From an uncultured Bacteroidaceae bacterium (GTDB lineage: Bacteria > Bacteroidota > Bacteroidia > Bacteroidales > Bacteroidaceae): a DNA stretch of 31,058 nt. The stretch spans positions 1 to 31,058 of the forward strand of contig CAKRYD010000028.1 in the NCBI GenBank assembly GCA_934426255.1, in the 5' to 3' direction. Under the pieces are notes generated by a model. That model made no database searches. It saw only the letters and a list, made by a program, of their open reading frames with translations, and was not told the DNA's origin. The position numbers were made by a program, and so were the translations under genes. Below, piece after piece: positions 8,593 to 16,018 of this stretch; position 1 is the stretch's first letter; the number at the start of each line of letters is the position of its first letter.

Positions 8593-10047
8593 ATGATAAC
8601 ATTTATTATTTCTCTGGTAGCTTTGGTCTTTGGCTACCTTTTGTACGGGCGTTTTGTCGAACGTGTTTTTGGTCCTGACGATCGCATTACACCGGCTGTA
8701 AGCAAGGCCGATGGTGTTGACTATATCGTAATGCCCGGTTGGAAGATTTTCATGATTCAATTTTTAAACATTGCCGGAACAGGTCCTATCTTCGGTGCCA
8801 TCATGGGAGCCAAGTTCGGTCCAGCAGCCTACATCTGGATTGTGTTCGGCTGCATATTTGCAGGTGCTGTTCACGACTATTTGAGCGGTATGCTTTCATT
8901 GCGTAACGGAGGTGCGGGCTTGCCCGAGCTTGTTGGCCGTTATCTGGGAAATGCCACTAAGCGGGTGATGCTCGTGTTCAGCGTCTTGCTCCTGATAATG
9001 GTGGGTGCCGTGTTCGTATACAGTCCTGCTGAAATTCTTCATAGCATGTGGGGCAGCAAGACCATGTGGATTGTTGTCATTTTCGCCTATTATCTTGTTG
9101 CCACGCTGTTGCCGATTGATAAGATAATCGGTAAGGTTTATCCTCTTTTTGCTTTTTCCCTGTTGTTTATGGCAGCAGCGTTGTTGGTATGTCTGTTTGT
9201 TAAGATGCCCGATTTGCCCGAAATTTGGGAAGGTATCGGCAATTTGGGCGCAGCAACTCACCCGTCTGATTTTACGGAACCTTTGTTCCCCTGTTTGTTC
9301 ATTACCATTGCATGCGGTGCCATTAGTGGTTTTCATGCAACGCAAAGCCCGTTGATGGCCCGTTGTATGAAGAATGAAAGGATGGGCCGTCCCATCTTTT
9401 ATGGCGCAATGATTACAGAGGGCATTGTTGCTTTGATATGGGCCACTGTTTCCATGTATTTCTTCTATGGAAGTCCTGCACCCGGCTATGAACTGATAGC
9501 AGCAGCCAAGGATACCGGATTTTTTACATCGGCGCCGGCTGTGGTAAATATTGTTTGTAACGACTGGTTAGGTGTGTTAGGCGCCACTTTGGCACTGTTG
9601 GGCGTGGTGGCAGCTCCTATAACGAGTGGTGATACGGCTTTCCGTTCAGCGCGTCTCATCATAGCAGACTTCCTTCATTTGGAACAGCAATCCATGCGTC
9701 ACCGCCTGTATATTTGCATTCCGCTTTTTGCCGTGTCGATAGCTTTGCTGCTTTGGCAGATAGGGAACCCCGACGGATTCAATGTCATTTGGCAATATTT
9801 CGGTTGGGCCAATCAGACATTGTCAGTATTTACGCTATGGACGTTGACAGTCTATTTGGCACAACAGAAAAAGCCCTTTGTCATCACCTTGGTGCCGGCC
9901 TTGTTCATGACGGTTATCTGCTCCACATTCCTGTTTATATCCAAGCAAGCATTCAACTTGGGCGAAATGTTTTCCTATATGATGGGTATTGCCGTGCTTG
10001 TTGTGGCCCTGATATGGTTCTTTATGTGGTATAAGAAGCATGCATGA
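8593..10047 (+). CDS. cstA: CstA-family carbon starvation transporter (short form)
   Basis: A polytopic inner-membrane protein of the CstA/BtsT family, whose characterised members take up peptides or pyruvate. It has 484 residues against about 700 in the Escherichia coli protein, which fits the short form common in anaerobes. Family blocks are seen in order: GYLLYGRFVERVFGPDDR, then DYIVMPGWKIF, FLNIAGTGPIFGAIMGAKFG, AGAVHDYLSGMLSLRNGG, SGFHATQSPLMARCMKNE and ITSGDTAFRSARLI. The remainder is a run of hydrophobic helices (roughly a dozen). It has its own promoter and terminator and is monocistronic. Substrate is inferred from the family only. Confidence 0.9.
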   Translation: MITFIISLVALVFGYLLYGRFVERVFGPDDRITPAVSKADGVDYIVMPGWKIFMIQFLNIAGTGPIFGAIMGAKFGPAAYIWIVFGCIFAGAVHDYLSGMLSLRNGGAGLPELVGRYLGNATKRVMLVFSVLLLIMVGAVFVYSPAEILHSMWGSKTMWIVVIFAYYLVATLLPIDKIIGKVYPLFAFSLLFMAAALLVCLFVKMPDLPEIWEGIGNLGAATHPSDFTEPLFPCLFITIACGAISGFHATQSPLMARCMKNERMGRPIFYGAMITEGIVALIWATVSMYFFYGSPAPGYELIAAAKDTGFFTSAPAVVNIVCNDWLGVLGATLALLGVVAAPITSGDTAFRSARLIIADFLHLEQQSMRHRLYICIPLFAVSIALLLWQIGNPDGFNVIWQYFGWANQTLSVFTLWTLTVYLAQQKKPFVITLVPALFMTVICSTFLFISKQAFNLGEMFSYMMGIAVLVVALIWFFMWYKKHA

Positions 10048-10076
10048 AGTATCGCATCCCTTTCTTGAAAATAGTT

Positions 10077-10107
10077 GCCCGTTGAGCGAAAGTCTTGGCG
10101 GGCTTTT
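10077..10107 (+). terminator. Intrinsic terminator after cstA
   Basis: GCCCG (10077-10081) pairs with CGGGC (10099-10103), with additional weak pairing inside, followed directly by TTTTCTG. It lies 29 nt after the stop codon. Confidence 0.6.
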
Positions 10108-10200
10108 CTGTAAAGTTCGTAGGGAGGCTTTATGTTTTTATGGGCAGCAAGTTGAATTTCACAGGCTTTCTTTTCAGCCATTTATGCCGGCGCGGAAAAT

Positions 10201-10232
10201 AATCAGGAAATCCATGCAAGGATTTTCGGATT
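10201..10232 (+). other. Hairpin upstream of the small lipoprotein gene
   Basis: AATCAGGAAATCC (10201-10213) pairs with GGATTTTCGGATT (10220-10232), with one mismatch and one wobble pair around a 6-nt loop. It sits about 55 nt before the lipoprotein start and could lie in its leader. No U-run follows, so it is not an obvious terminator. The rest of 10108-10286 holds nothing recognisable. Confidence 0.4.
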
Positions 10233-10286
10233 CACAGTTTACCTAATAGAGAACAGAAATAAGTACAATAACAATTTAATCAAATC

Positions 10287-10865
10287 ATGGATTGTAAAAT
10301 GAAGATTTCATTGAAAAGCAGTTTCATTGCCTTGGCCATGTGCATGGCAGTGTTTGGTTTCGTTTCGTGTGACAATGACAACGAAACGCCCATCGTTCCG
10401 GCGCGTTCGGCCAATGATGCCCATGGAACCTATACCGGTGTTGTCTATGCCGGAAAGATCTTTCAGGATACAGTAAAAGTAACAGTTGACAGTGTGAGCA
10501 AAACGGTGCAGATACCCCGATTCCCGGTGAAAGCCATCGTCGAGGCCCTTGTAGATTCGTCTTTGCAGGCCGAAACTCTCAAATCGGCCACAGAATGTTC
10601 CATCAGGATGGCTTATACCGGTACGGTGAGCAGTGACATCGCGAGTTTGAAGCTTGGTGCGCAAGTTGCCGATTTTGACATGACTGTCAATAACGAGAAG
10701 AAGAGCGTAAAGGTTTTTTTCGGTGCCAAAGGTGAGTGCTTGTATAATAATACATTTAGAATCTTGAATGTAGCATTGACTGCCGATAGCATCCAAGTCA
10801 ACGGTGAAACCGAAAAGTCGGTGAAGCCTATCCAATATACCTTCTTGCAAACTAAAAAGAAATAG
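10287..10865 (+). CDS. Small secreted lipoprotein, possibly DUF4840-like
   Basis: A 192-residue lipoprotein precursor. A signal peptide (hydrophobic FIALAMCMAVFGFV) ends in a lipobox at SC, and the mature protein begins C-DNDNETP. The acidic residues after the cysteine resemble the export signal of surface lipoproteins in Bacteroidetes. The mature part is short beta-strand-like sequence (GTYTGVVYAGKIFQDTVKVTV; VKVFFGAKGECLYNNTFRIL) without catalytic motifs. It recalls the DUF4840 lipoproteins of Bacteroidales, but I cannot confirm this. An internal ATG at 10299 (MKISLKSS) would give an equally good signal peptide. It lies just upstream of an ECF sigma/anti-sigma pair and may be a target or partner of that system. 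Confidence 0.75.
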   Translation: MDCKMKISLKSSFIALAMCMAVFGFVSCDNDNETPIVPARSANDAHGTYTGVVYAGKIFQDTVKVTVDSVSKTVQIPRFPVKAIVEALVDSSLQAETLKSATECSIRMAYTGTVSSDIASLKLGAQVADFDMTVNNEKKSVKVFFGAKGECLYNNTFRILNVALTADSIQVNGETEKSVKPIQYTFLQTKKK

Positions 10866-10871
10866 TATCGG

Positions 10872-10907
10872 TCCGGCAGTCGTCGTTTTCAAACGGTGAC
10901 TGCCGGA
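10872..10907. terminator. Very strong hairpin between the lipoprotein and sigma factor genes
   Basis: A 17-bp stem with two wobble pairs (TCCGGCAGTCGTCGTTT at 10872-10888 against 10891-10907) closes on a minimal loop. It begins 6 nt after the lipoprotein stop. The next T-run (10922-10926) is 14 nt away, so it could terminate imperfectly or stabilise the 3' end and reduce read-through into the sigma gene. Confidence 0.6.
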
Positions 10908-10945
10908 TATCTATTGTCTGCTTTTTCCAAAGTTGTTCACCGGGC

Positions 10946-11512
10946 GTGGAAAGCGAAGAATTAGACTTACGCAATCAAGTGGTAGCGGGCGACGAGAGAG
11001 CCATGAAAGCTATGTATGACAGATACATCGGCACTCTTACGTCTGTTTGCTTCCGCTATGTGGGCAATAACGATGACGTGTGCGACATTTTGCAAGAGAG
11101 TTTTGTACAGATATTCACGTCCATTTCGAGTTTTCAATATAAAGGCAAAGGCTCGCTCAGGGCTTGGATGACGCGCATAGTTGTGAACAAGTCCATTGAT
11201 TTTCTAAAGGAAACAGCTCGCTTGGGGCGTGTGGAAATAGCCGAAACGCTTCCCGATATTCCCGATGAGGATGACCCGGACATTGACGAAATACCTATTT
11301 CGGTTCTTCACCAGATGATTTGCGAATTGCCTGTGGGCTATCGTACAATATTCAATCTTTATGTGTTCGAACACTTGACACATGCCGAGATTGCCCGTCG
11401 GTTGAACATCGGTGAAAGTTCGTCAGCATCGCAATTCCATCGGGCCAAGCAGGTGCTTGCACAGCATATCAAGACATACCGTAACAATAAACAAACAGCT
11501 GGTGCATTATGA
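10946..11512 (+). CDS. ECF-type RNA polymerase sigma factor
   Basis: An extracytoplasmic-function sigma factor of 188 residues. Sigma region 2 spans about residues 22-90 (AMYDRYIGTLTSVCFRYVGN, CDILQESFVQIF, GSLRAWMTRIVVNKSIDFL). An acidic linker (DIPDEDDPDIDE) leads to region 4 at about 128-180, with a helix-turn-helix (LTHAEIARRLNIGESSSASQ, FHRAKQVLAQHI). The best start is GTG at 10946, since no ATG precedes region 2 in frame. Its stop overlaps the next start by 4 nt (ATGA), so the sigma factor is translationally coupled to the anti-sigma-like membrane protein, as is usual for ECF pairs. Confidence 0.93.
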   Translation: MESEELDLRNQVVAGDERAMKAMYDRYIGTLTSVCFRYVGNNDDVCDILQESFVQIFTSISSFQYKGKGSLRAWMTRIVVNKSIDFLKETARLGRVEIAETLPDIPDEDDPDIDEIPISVLHQMICELPVGYRTIFNLYVFEHLTHAEIARRLNIGESSSASQFHRAKQVLAQHIKTYRNNKQTAGAL

Positions 11513-12663
11513 ATAAAGACTGGATCGACAAATTGAGCAAGCGCATGGAGGGTCATCAGATGGCACCGCCTGAAAGCCTGTGGAGCCGATTGGAACAGAA
11601 TATAGCCGATCGTCAAAAAGCGATTGATAAGCGTCGTCATCGTTTCTATTACCTGAAATCAGTATGTGCGGCTGCTGCAGTTATAGCGGTTGTTTCCATA
11701 GCCGTATATCGCCTGGCGTCTTCAGTACAAGACCAAGTTTCTGCTGCTATTGATACGTTGCCTTATAAACAACCTCCCGTTGCACACTCCCTTATTCGCC
11801 GGGGTACGAAACCGATGGCTTCTCTACAAGCTGTTTCTTCAACTCGAAAAGCAATGAAGCATATTGAAAATTCTGATACGCTGCTTTCAGAAGTGATGCC
11901 CAACGCCGTTTCTGCAATACAGTCTAAAGCAAAGACGTATGCTGGTAAAAGACAATCCAAACAGGTGTCTCGAAAACTCGGACAATTGGCGGAGAAGCGA
12001 ACTGTTTATGATGACGGAAAAAGCATAGCTCCCATTGTAAAGAATGAACGCAGGTTAGGAGGAAGCCTGTACGTCTCTTCTTTGGGAACAAGTGCGCAAG
12101 CAAGCGCGCCAACAGTAGGATACAAGTATCCTTATTATACGGGTATGGTGATGGGAAGCAGAAAAAATGTGAGAATGCACCATCAGATGCCCATCCGTTT
12201 AGGTCTGTCGCTCTCGTATGCCTTGAACCGGAGTTGGGCAGTTGAAACCGGGCTTTCTTATTCGCGCTTGCGCTCAGACTATAACGAAAGAGATTATTTT
12301 TATGATCAGACATTGCAATATGTGGGCGTTCCTCTCCGTATAGTGTACAACGTGTGGAGCTACCGCCGCTTTTCATTGTATGCGGCAGCCGGCGGAATGC
12401 TCGAAAAATGTGTAGCCGGAAAGGCCAAAGAGGGATATGACGATGGGAAAAGCCAGGAGCTCCGATATTCGTTGGATGAGAAACGGTGGCAATGGTCGGT
12501 CAATGCAACCGTCGGCCTACAGTATAAATTGGCAGGCTTTGCCGGCATTTACGTAGAACCGGGGGTTAGTCATTATTTCGATAATGCAAGTTCCTTGTCT
12601 AATATATATAAGGATTCGCCCACGCGCTTCAGTCTGCAAATCGGTTTGCGTTTCATGCCATAA
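11509..12663 (+). CDS. Anti-sigma-like protein with inner-membrane helix and C-terminal outer-membrane beta-barrel (Dma-like)
   Basis: 384 residues with an unusual three-part plan. Residues 1-45 are a short charged cytoplasmic segment (DWIDKLSKRMEGHQMAPPES LW) of the type that begins Bacteroidetes anti-sigma proteins. One transmembrane helix lies at about 49-68 (VCAAAAVIAVVSIAVYRL). A low-complexity, basic and serine-rich linker (about 70-215) could cross the periplasm. From about 223 the sequence alternates like an outer-membrane beta-barrel of the PorT/OmpA-like type (MPIRLGLSLSYALN, WAVETGLSYSRL, QYVGVPLRIVYNVW, FSLYAAAGGML, WSVNATVGLQYKL, AGIYVEPGVSHYF) and ends in FSLQIGLRFMP with a terminal aromatic strand. 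The ATGA overlap with the ECF sigma gene makes it the expected regulator of that factor. This matches the dual-membrane-spanning anti-sigma architecture known from Bacteroides thetaiotaomicron. The function is inferred. Confidence 0.8.
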   Translation: MNKDWIDKLSKRMEGHQMAPPESLWSRLEQNIADRQKAIDKRRHRFYYLKSVCAAAAVIAVVSIAVYRLASSVQDQVSAAIDTLPYKQPPVAHSLIRRGTKPMASLQAVSSTRKAMKHIENSDTLLSEVMPNAVSAIQSKAKTYAGKRQSKQVSRKLGQLAEKRTVYDDGKSIAPIVKNERRLGGSLYVSSLGTSAQASAPTVGYKYPYYTGMVMGSRKNVRMHHQMPIRLGLSLSYALNRSWAVETGLSYSRLRSDYNERDYFYDQTLQYVGVPLRIVYNVWSYRRFSLYAAAGGMLEKCVAGKAKEGYDDGKSQELRYSLDEKRWQWSVNATVGLQYKLAGFAGIYVEPGVSHYFDNASSLSNIYKDSPTRFSLQIGLRFMP

Positions 12664-12783
12664 CACGTGCTCTTCATGACAAGACATTAGTCAATTAGGG
12701 GCTTGTATGCAGGAAAAGAGCGTCGAATTGCTCCATAACGGAAAATAGTCCTCCGAATTAGTGAGTTCCTAAGATTTAATTTG

Positions 12784-12791
12784 TACTTTTG
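12784..12791 (+). promoter_or_regulatory. -7 element (TACTTTTG) for the two-lipoprotein operon
   Basis: TACTTTTG fits TAnnTTTG exactly. The predicted start near 12796 gives a leader of about 35 nt before the ATG at 12831. The -33 position shows only a weak TTAG. Confidence 0.6.
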
Positions 12792-12830
12792 CATGTTCTA
12801 TTTTTTTTTAAACACTAAATTAAAGGTATA

Positions 12831-14498
12831 ATGAAACGAACCAAAATGAATTTTTGGCTGAATAGGTCAGCCATTATTGTTACAGCATTAGGATTGCTTG
12901 TGACAATGAATGCATGTAGCGACGATGATAAAGGGTCGGGCGGAGAAGATCCACAGCCTGGGCATACCCCACTATCGTCAGTACAGGTAGCACCACGTAA
13001 TCCTTATCTTGCTTCGGAGCACTACAGCATCACTCACTTCAATTCTGCACAGACTGATGCCTTTCCTTTTGCCGTAAAAGACGGAGTCTTCACAGTAAAC
13101 CCGGAAGAGTGCCAATCTACATGGAGTGGTCCTGTCAACCTAATGACTCTATCATCCACATCTTCAGATTATATGTGGGGAATGAGCAGCGATCGTGTTT
13201 CGTATCTTCGGGTGAAGGATGGCAAGTTTGAACGCATTGCAGAGGCTTCACTTCCTGGTGTACAAATGAAGACCAAAGAACAGCTATTGCAGCTGGCTGC
13301 AGATTACTCTTCGCTGAGTGAACTGAAGAATGTTGTTACCGGCATATTAGGGCAAATGCCTCAGATGTCGATGGCAAACGGCAACTATGTGTTGTGCGAC
13401 AAGGATAACTATGTATATACCAACGCTGGAAGAAAAATGGCTCGCTACCGCTTGAAGAATGCCTCAAAGCCAGAGGAAGGCATCATACTGGATAGTCAGA
13501 TAGACCTTTCTTCCAACATATTAAACTCATATACGTTGGTAGGTGCAACCATGTCGTTTGACGGTCATTTGGTGGTGGCTTCTCAGCGCAACTTGCTCGT
13601 ACTGGACCGTGGACTCACCACCATAGAAGACAATTATGCTTTGCCCGAGGGACAAATTCTCACCAACTCCATTACTATGGATGAAAATTCGGTATATGTG
13701 GCAAGCAATAGTGACGTGGCTGGTGGCAAGGGCATCATACAGCGTGTCATTTGTAAGAACGGAAAATTCTCTACTGACCCTGCTGATGGTGCATGGCAGG
13801 CTACGTATGATGGCGGTCCACTCGCTCCATGTATCAAACTTGGCTTTGGCACCGGTTCTACACCTACGCTGATGGGCTTTGGTGATGACGAGGACAAGTT
13901 GGTGGTTATCACCGATGGTAGCAAACGCATGAAGATAGCAGCATTCTGGCGTGATGAGATTCCTGCTGATGCAAAGGTTGTAGAAAAAGATAACCCAAGG
14001 CTGGCAGGTTTGTTTAACATTACTTGTGGTCTCCCTGAATCCACTGAGTGGATACAATCTGAGCAGTCGGTAGTAGTGGCAGGCTATGAAGCTTTTGTTG
14101 TGAACAATATTCAGGAAACTTCAGAGAAAGCCGGTGATAAGATTATAGGCGTGCTGGCCATAGGTCCTCTCTTGGAAAGCTCAACGGGTGTAGAGTGTGT
14201 GCGCTGGAATGTGAAAGAAAACAAGTGGGAAGCACTCTGGACAAGAGCAGATATCAGTTCTGTAAGCATGATTCCTGCAGTGAGCACAGCATCCGAGATG
14301 GTGTTTGTGAACGGATGGTATAATAACAGTGGCTGGGAGATAACAGGTCTCGACTGGACTACTGGTGCTACACGTCATCAGGTAAAACTTGGCAAGAGCA
14401 ATCGTGGAAATGGTGCTTATGCCATTTTGCAGTATTTCCCTAACGGAGACTTATTGTTTAATTCTGTAGCAGGACCTTTCCGCGCCACCCTAAAATAA
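12831..14498 (+). CDS. Large surface-type lipoprotein of unknown function (propeller-like)
   Basis: 555 residues. A long signal peptide ends at C29 (MNAC), followed by SDDDKGSGGEDPQPG, an acidic stretch right after the lipid cysteine that resembles the Bacteroidetes lipoprotein export signal to the cell surface. I do not recognise the family. The mature protein shows repeating beta-rich blocks of a propeller kind: DGHLVVASQRNLLVLDRG, then DENSVYVASNSDV, DKLVVITDGSKRMKIA, VVVAGYEAFVVNN and SEMVFVNGWYNN, each a turn with Asp/Gly followed by two or three hydrophobic strands. This suggests a seven- or eight-bladed propeller of the quinoprotein or sugar-lactonase type; no metal or catalytic set can be assigned. 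It is 15 nt upstream of a DUF1254/DUF1214 lipoprotein and shares its promoter. Confidence 0.8.
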   Translation: MKRTKMNFWLNRSAIIVTALGLLVTMNACSDDDKGSGGEDPQPGHTPLSSVQVAPRNPYLASEHYSITHFNSAQTDAFPFAVKDGVFTVNPEECQSTWSGPVNLMTLSSTSSDYMWGMSSDRVSYLRVKDGKFERIAEASLPGVQMKTKEQLLQLAADYSSLSELKNVVTGILGQMPQMSMANGNYVLCDKDNYVYTNAGRKMARYRLKNASKPEEGIILDSQIDLSSNILNSYTLVGATMSFDGHLVVASQRNLLVLDRGLTTIEDNYALPEGQILTNSITMDENSVYVASNSDVAGGKGIIQRVICKNGKFSTDPADGAWQATYDGGPLAPCIKLGFGTGSTPTLMGFGDDEDKLVVITDGSKRMKIAAFWRDEIPADAKVVEKDNPRLAGLFNITCGLPESTEWIQSEQSVVVAGYEAFVVNNIQETSEKAGDKIIGVLAIGPLLESSTGVECVRWNVKENKWEALWTRADISSVSMIPAVSTASEMVFVNGWYNNSGWEITGLDWTTGATRHQVKLGKSNRGNGAYAILQYFPNGDLLFNSVAGPFRATLK

Positions 14499-14513
14499 GA
14501 AGAAAAAATATAT

Positions 14514-15881
14514 ATGTGTACAAAGCGACTATACCTTCCTATTCTCGTGGCATTAGGTGTGCTTACAGGATGCTCTGATAACGACTCGGTTGATGTTCCT
14601 ATCTTCGTTACTGAGAATGAGTTGAAAGAGGCTGTCTATTACACCTTTCCACTGATGATTATGGATGCAACCGAATCGGTAGAAACAAATACCGAGGCAT
14701 TTGTGCCGGGCACAGCACGTGCACCGATAAACCAGCTTATTCATGCTGTAAAGATGGCGGATGCATCAAGCACATCGGTGGTGACACCTAACGTAGATAC
14801 TTATTACAGTAGACTATGGATAGATATGAATGAGGAACCTATTGTGTTCGAATTTCCTGATGTCAAAGACAGGTTCTGCAATGTTCAGGTGCTCGACGCA
14901 TGGACCAATACAACAAAACTCATCACCGATGGTGGCACTTATGTATTTGCCAAGAAGGGACAGACGGTTTCCGTACCGTCGGGAGCCACTCTTGTGGAGA
15001 TGCCAACGACGATGGGATGGTGTATTATACGTATTCTTAATAATGGTGAGGGTGACTACGCTAATGTGAAGAAGATCCAGGATGCTATGAAGGCTTATCC
15101 TCTTTCGGCTTATGGCAATGCTGGATATGTCGCTCCAAAGGGAACCTACGATGCATCGAAGGATGTGAACCCTGTGAAGAAATGTATGGCGATGTCGCTT
15201 GAGGAGTATTTCGCCAAGGCAAACTCACTCATGGAGAAGAACCCTCCTTTAAGCTTTGACACTGAGATTATAAACCGATTGAAGAAACTTGGAGTGGGGC
15301 CGGGGCTTAAACTGAAGCAAATAGAGAATGGAGCAGAGATGTTTGTCAACATAAAAGCTTCATTCAAGGCTGATGCAGTGAAGATTGCTGCAATCAACAA
15401 GAAGAGTATAGGAGGAGTATGGTCGTATTTCAAGGATCCGATAGGCGACTTTGGACAAGCCTATGATTATCGTGCTGCTGTAGCGCTGGTGGGACTTGGC
15501 GCCAATACCAACGAGGTGGCTATTTATCCTCGTGCCGACTACGATTCCAACAAGGAAGCTCTTCATGGTTCAAATAGCTATACATTGCATTTCAGTTCAC
15601 TTCCTCCAGTTAAGGAAGGTGGCTTCTGGTCGATAACAGCCTATGGAGACGATGACTATCTGATAGATAACCCTATCAACAGATATAATGTTACTGATCG
15701 TAGTGAATACAAACTCAATGCTGACGGAACACTCGATGTCACATTGTCTGCTAGCGCCCCTAAGGATGGCTCTTACTGGTTGCCTACTGGCGATAAGGGC
15801 TTTCATCTTTTCATGCGTATGTATCTGCCCGACTTAAACAAGCTTGATAGTTGGATGCCGCCGACTATTACAAAGAAATAA
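14514..15881 (+). CDS. DUF1254/DUF1214 domain lipoprotein
   Basis: 455 residues. A short signal peptide with lipobox LTGC (C20) is followed by SDNDSVD, again an acidic surface-export-like start. The N-terminal part carries the DUF1254 pattern (YYTFPLMIMDATE; PINQLIHAVKMAD; VVTPNVDTYYSRLWIDMNEE with FEFPDV and RFCNVQVLDAWTN). The C-terminal part is DUF1214-like (GDFGQAYDYRAAVALVGLGA; ALHGSNSYTLHFSSLPPV; GFWSITAYGDDDYLIDNPIN; DGSYWLPTGDKGFHLFMRMY). The family is widespread, including in Proteobacteria, and its biochemical role is not established to my knowledge. Here it is the second gene of an operon with a propeller-like lipoprotein, and the two probably act together at the cell surface. A perfect terminator follows. 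Confidence 0.88.
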   Translation: MCTKRLYLPILVALGVLTGCSDNDSVDVPIFVTENELKEAVYYTFPLMIMDATESVETNTEAFVPGTARAPINQLIHAVKMADASSTSVVTPNVDTYYSRLWIDMNEEPIVFEFPDVKDRFCNVQVLDAWTNTTKLITDGGTYVFAKKGQTVSVPSGATLVEMPTTMGWCIIRILNNGEGDYANVKKIQDAMKAYPLSAYGNAGYVAPKGTYDASKDVNPVKKCMAMSLEEYFAKANSLMEKNPPLSFDTEIINRLKKLGVGPGLKLKQIENGAEMFVNIKASFKADAVKIAAINKKSIGGVWSYFKDPIGDFGQAYDYRAAVALVGLGANTNEVAIYPRADYDSNKEALHGSNSYTLHFSSLPPVKEGGFWSITAYGDDDYLIDNPINRYNVTDRSEYKLNADGTLDVTLSASAPKDGSYWLPTGDKGFHLFMRMYLPDLNKLDSWMPPTITKK

Positions 15882-15927
15882 GAAAGGATGTAGGCCTTAA
15901 TCCGTAGCATTATAATTTAATGTCCTT

Positions 15928-15967
15928 ACACGCTCCTGAGCAACTTATTTGTTGCTCAGGAGCGTGT
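15928..15967. terminator. Perfect 17-bp hairpin between convergent operons
   Basis: ACACGCTCCTGAGCAAC (15928-15944) and its exact complement (15951-15967) flank a TTATTT loop. No U-run follows on either strand. It lies between the end of the DUF1254 gene (plus) and the end of recQ (minus), so it probably serves as a two-sided 3' end barrier. Confidence 0.7.
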
Positions 15968-16018
15968 CGTGTCAGAAGAGTCACTTAATAAAGTATTGCA
16001 ATAATAAAAGCCGGTTTC

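Noticed and set aside
10040..10246. Small plus-strand frame overlapping the end of cstA
   Set aside because: It runs through the cstA terminator hairpin, and has no signal, domain or promoter.
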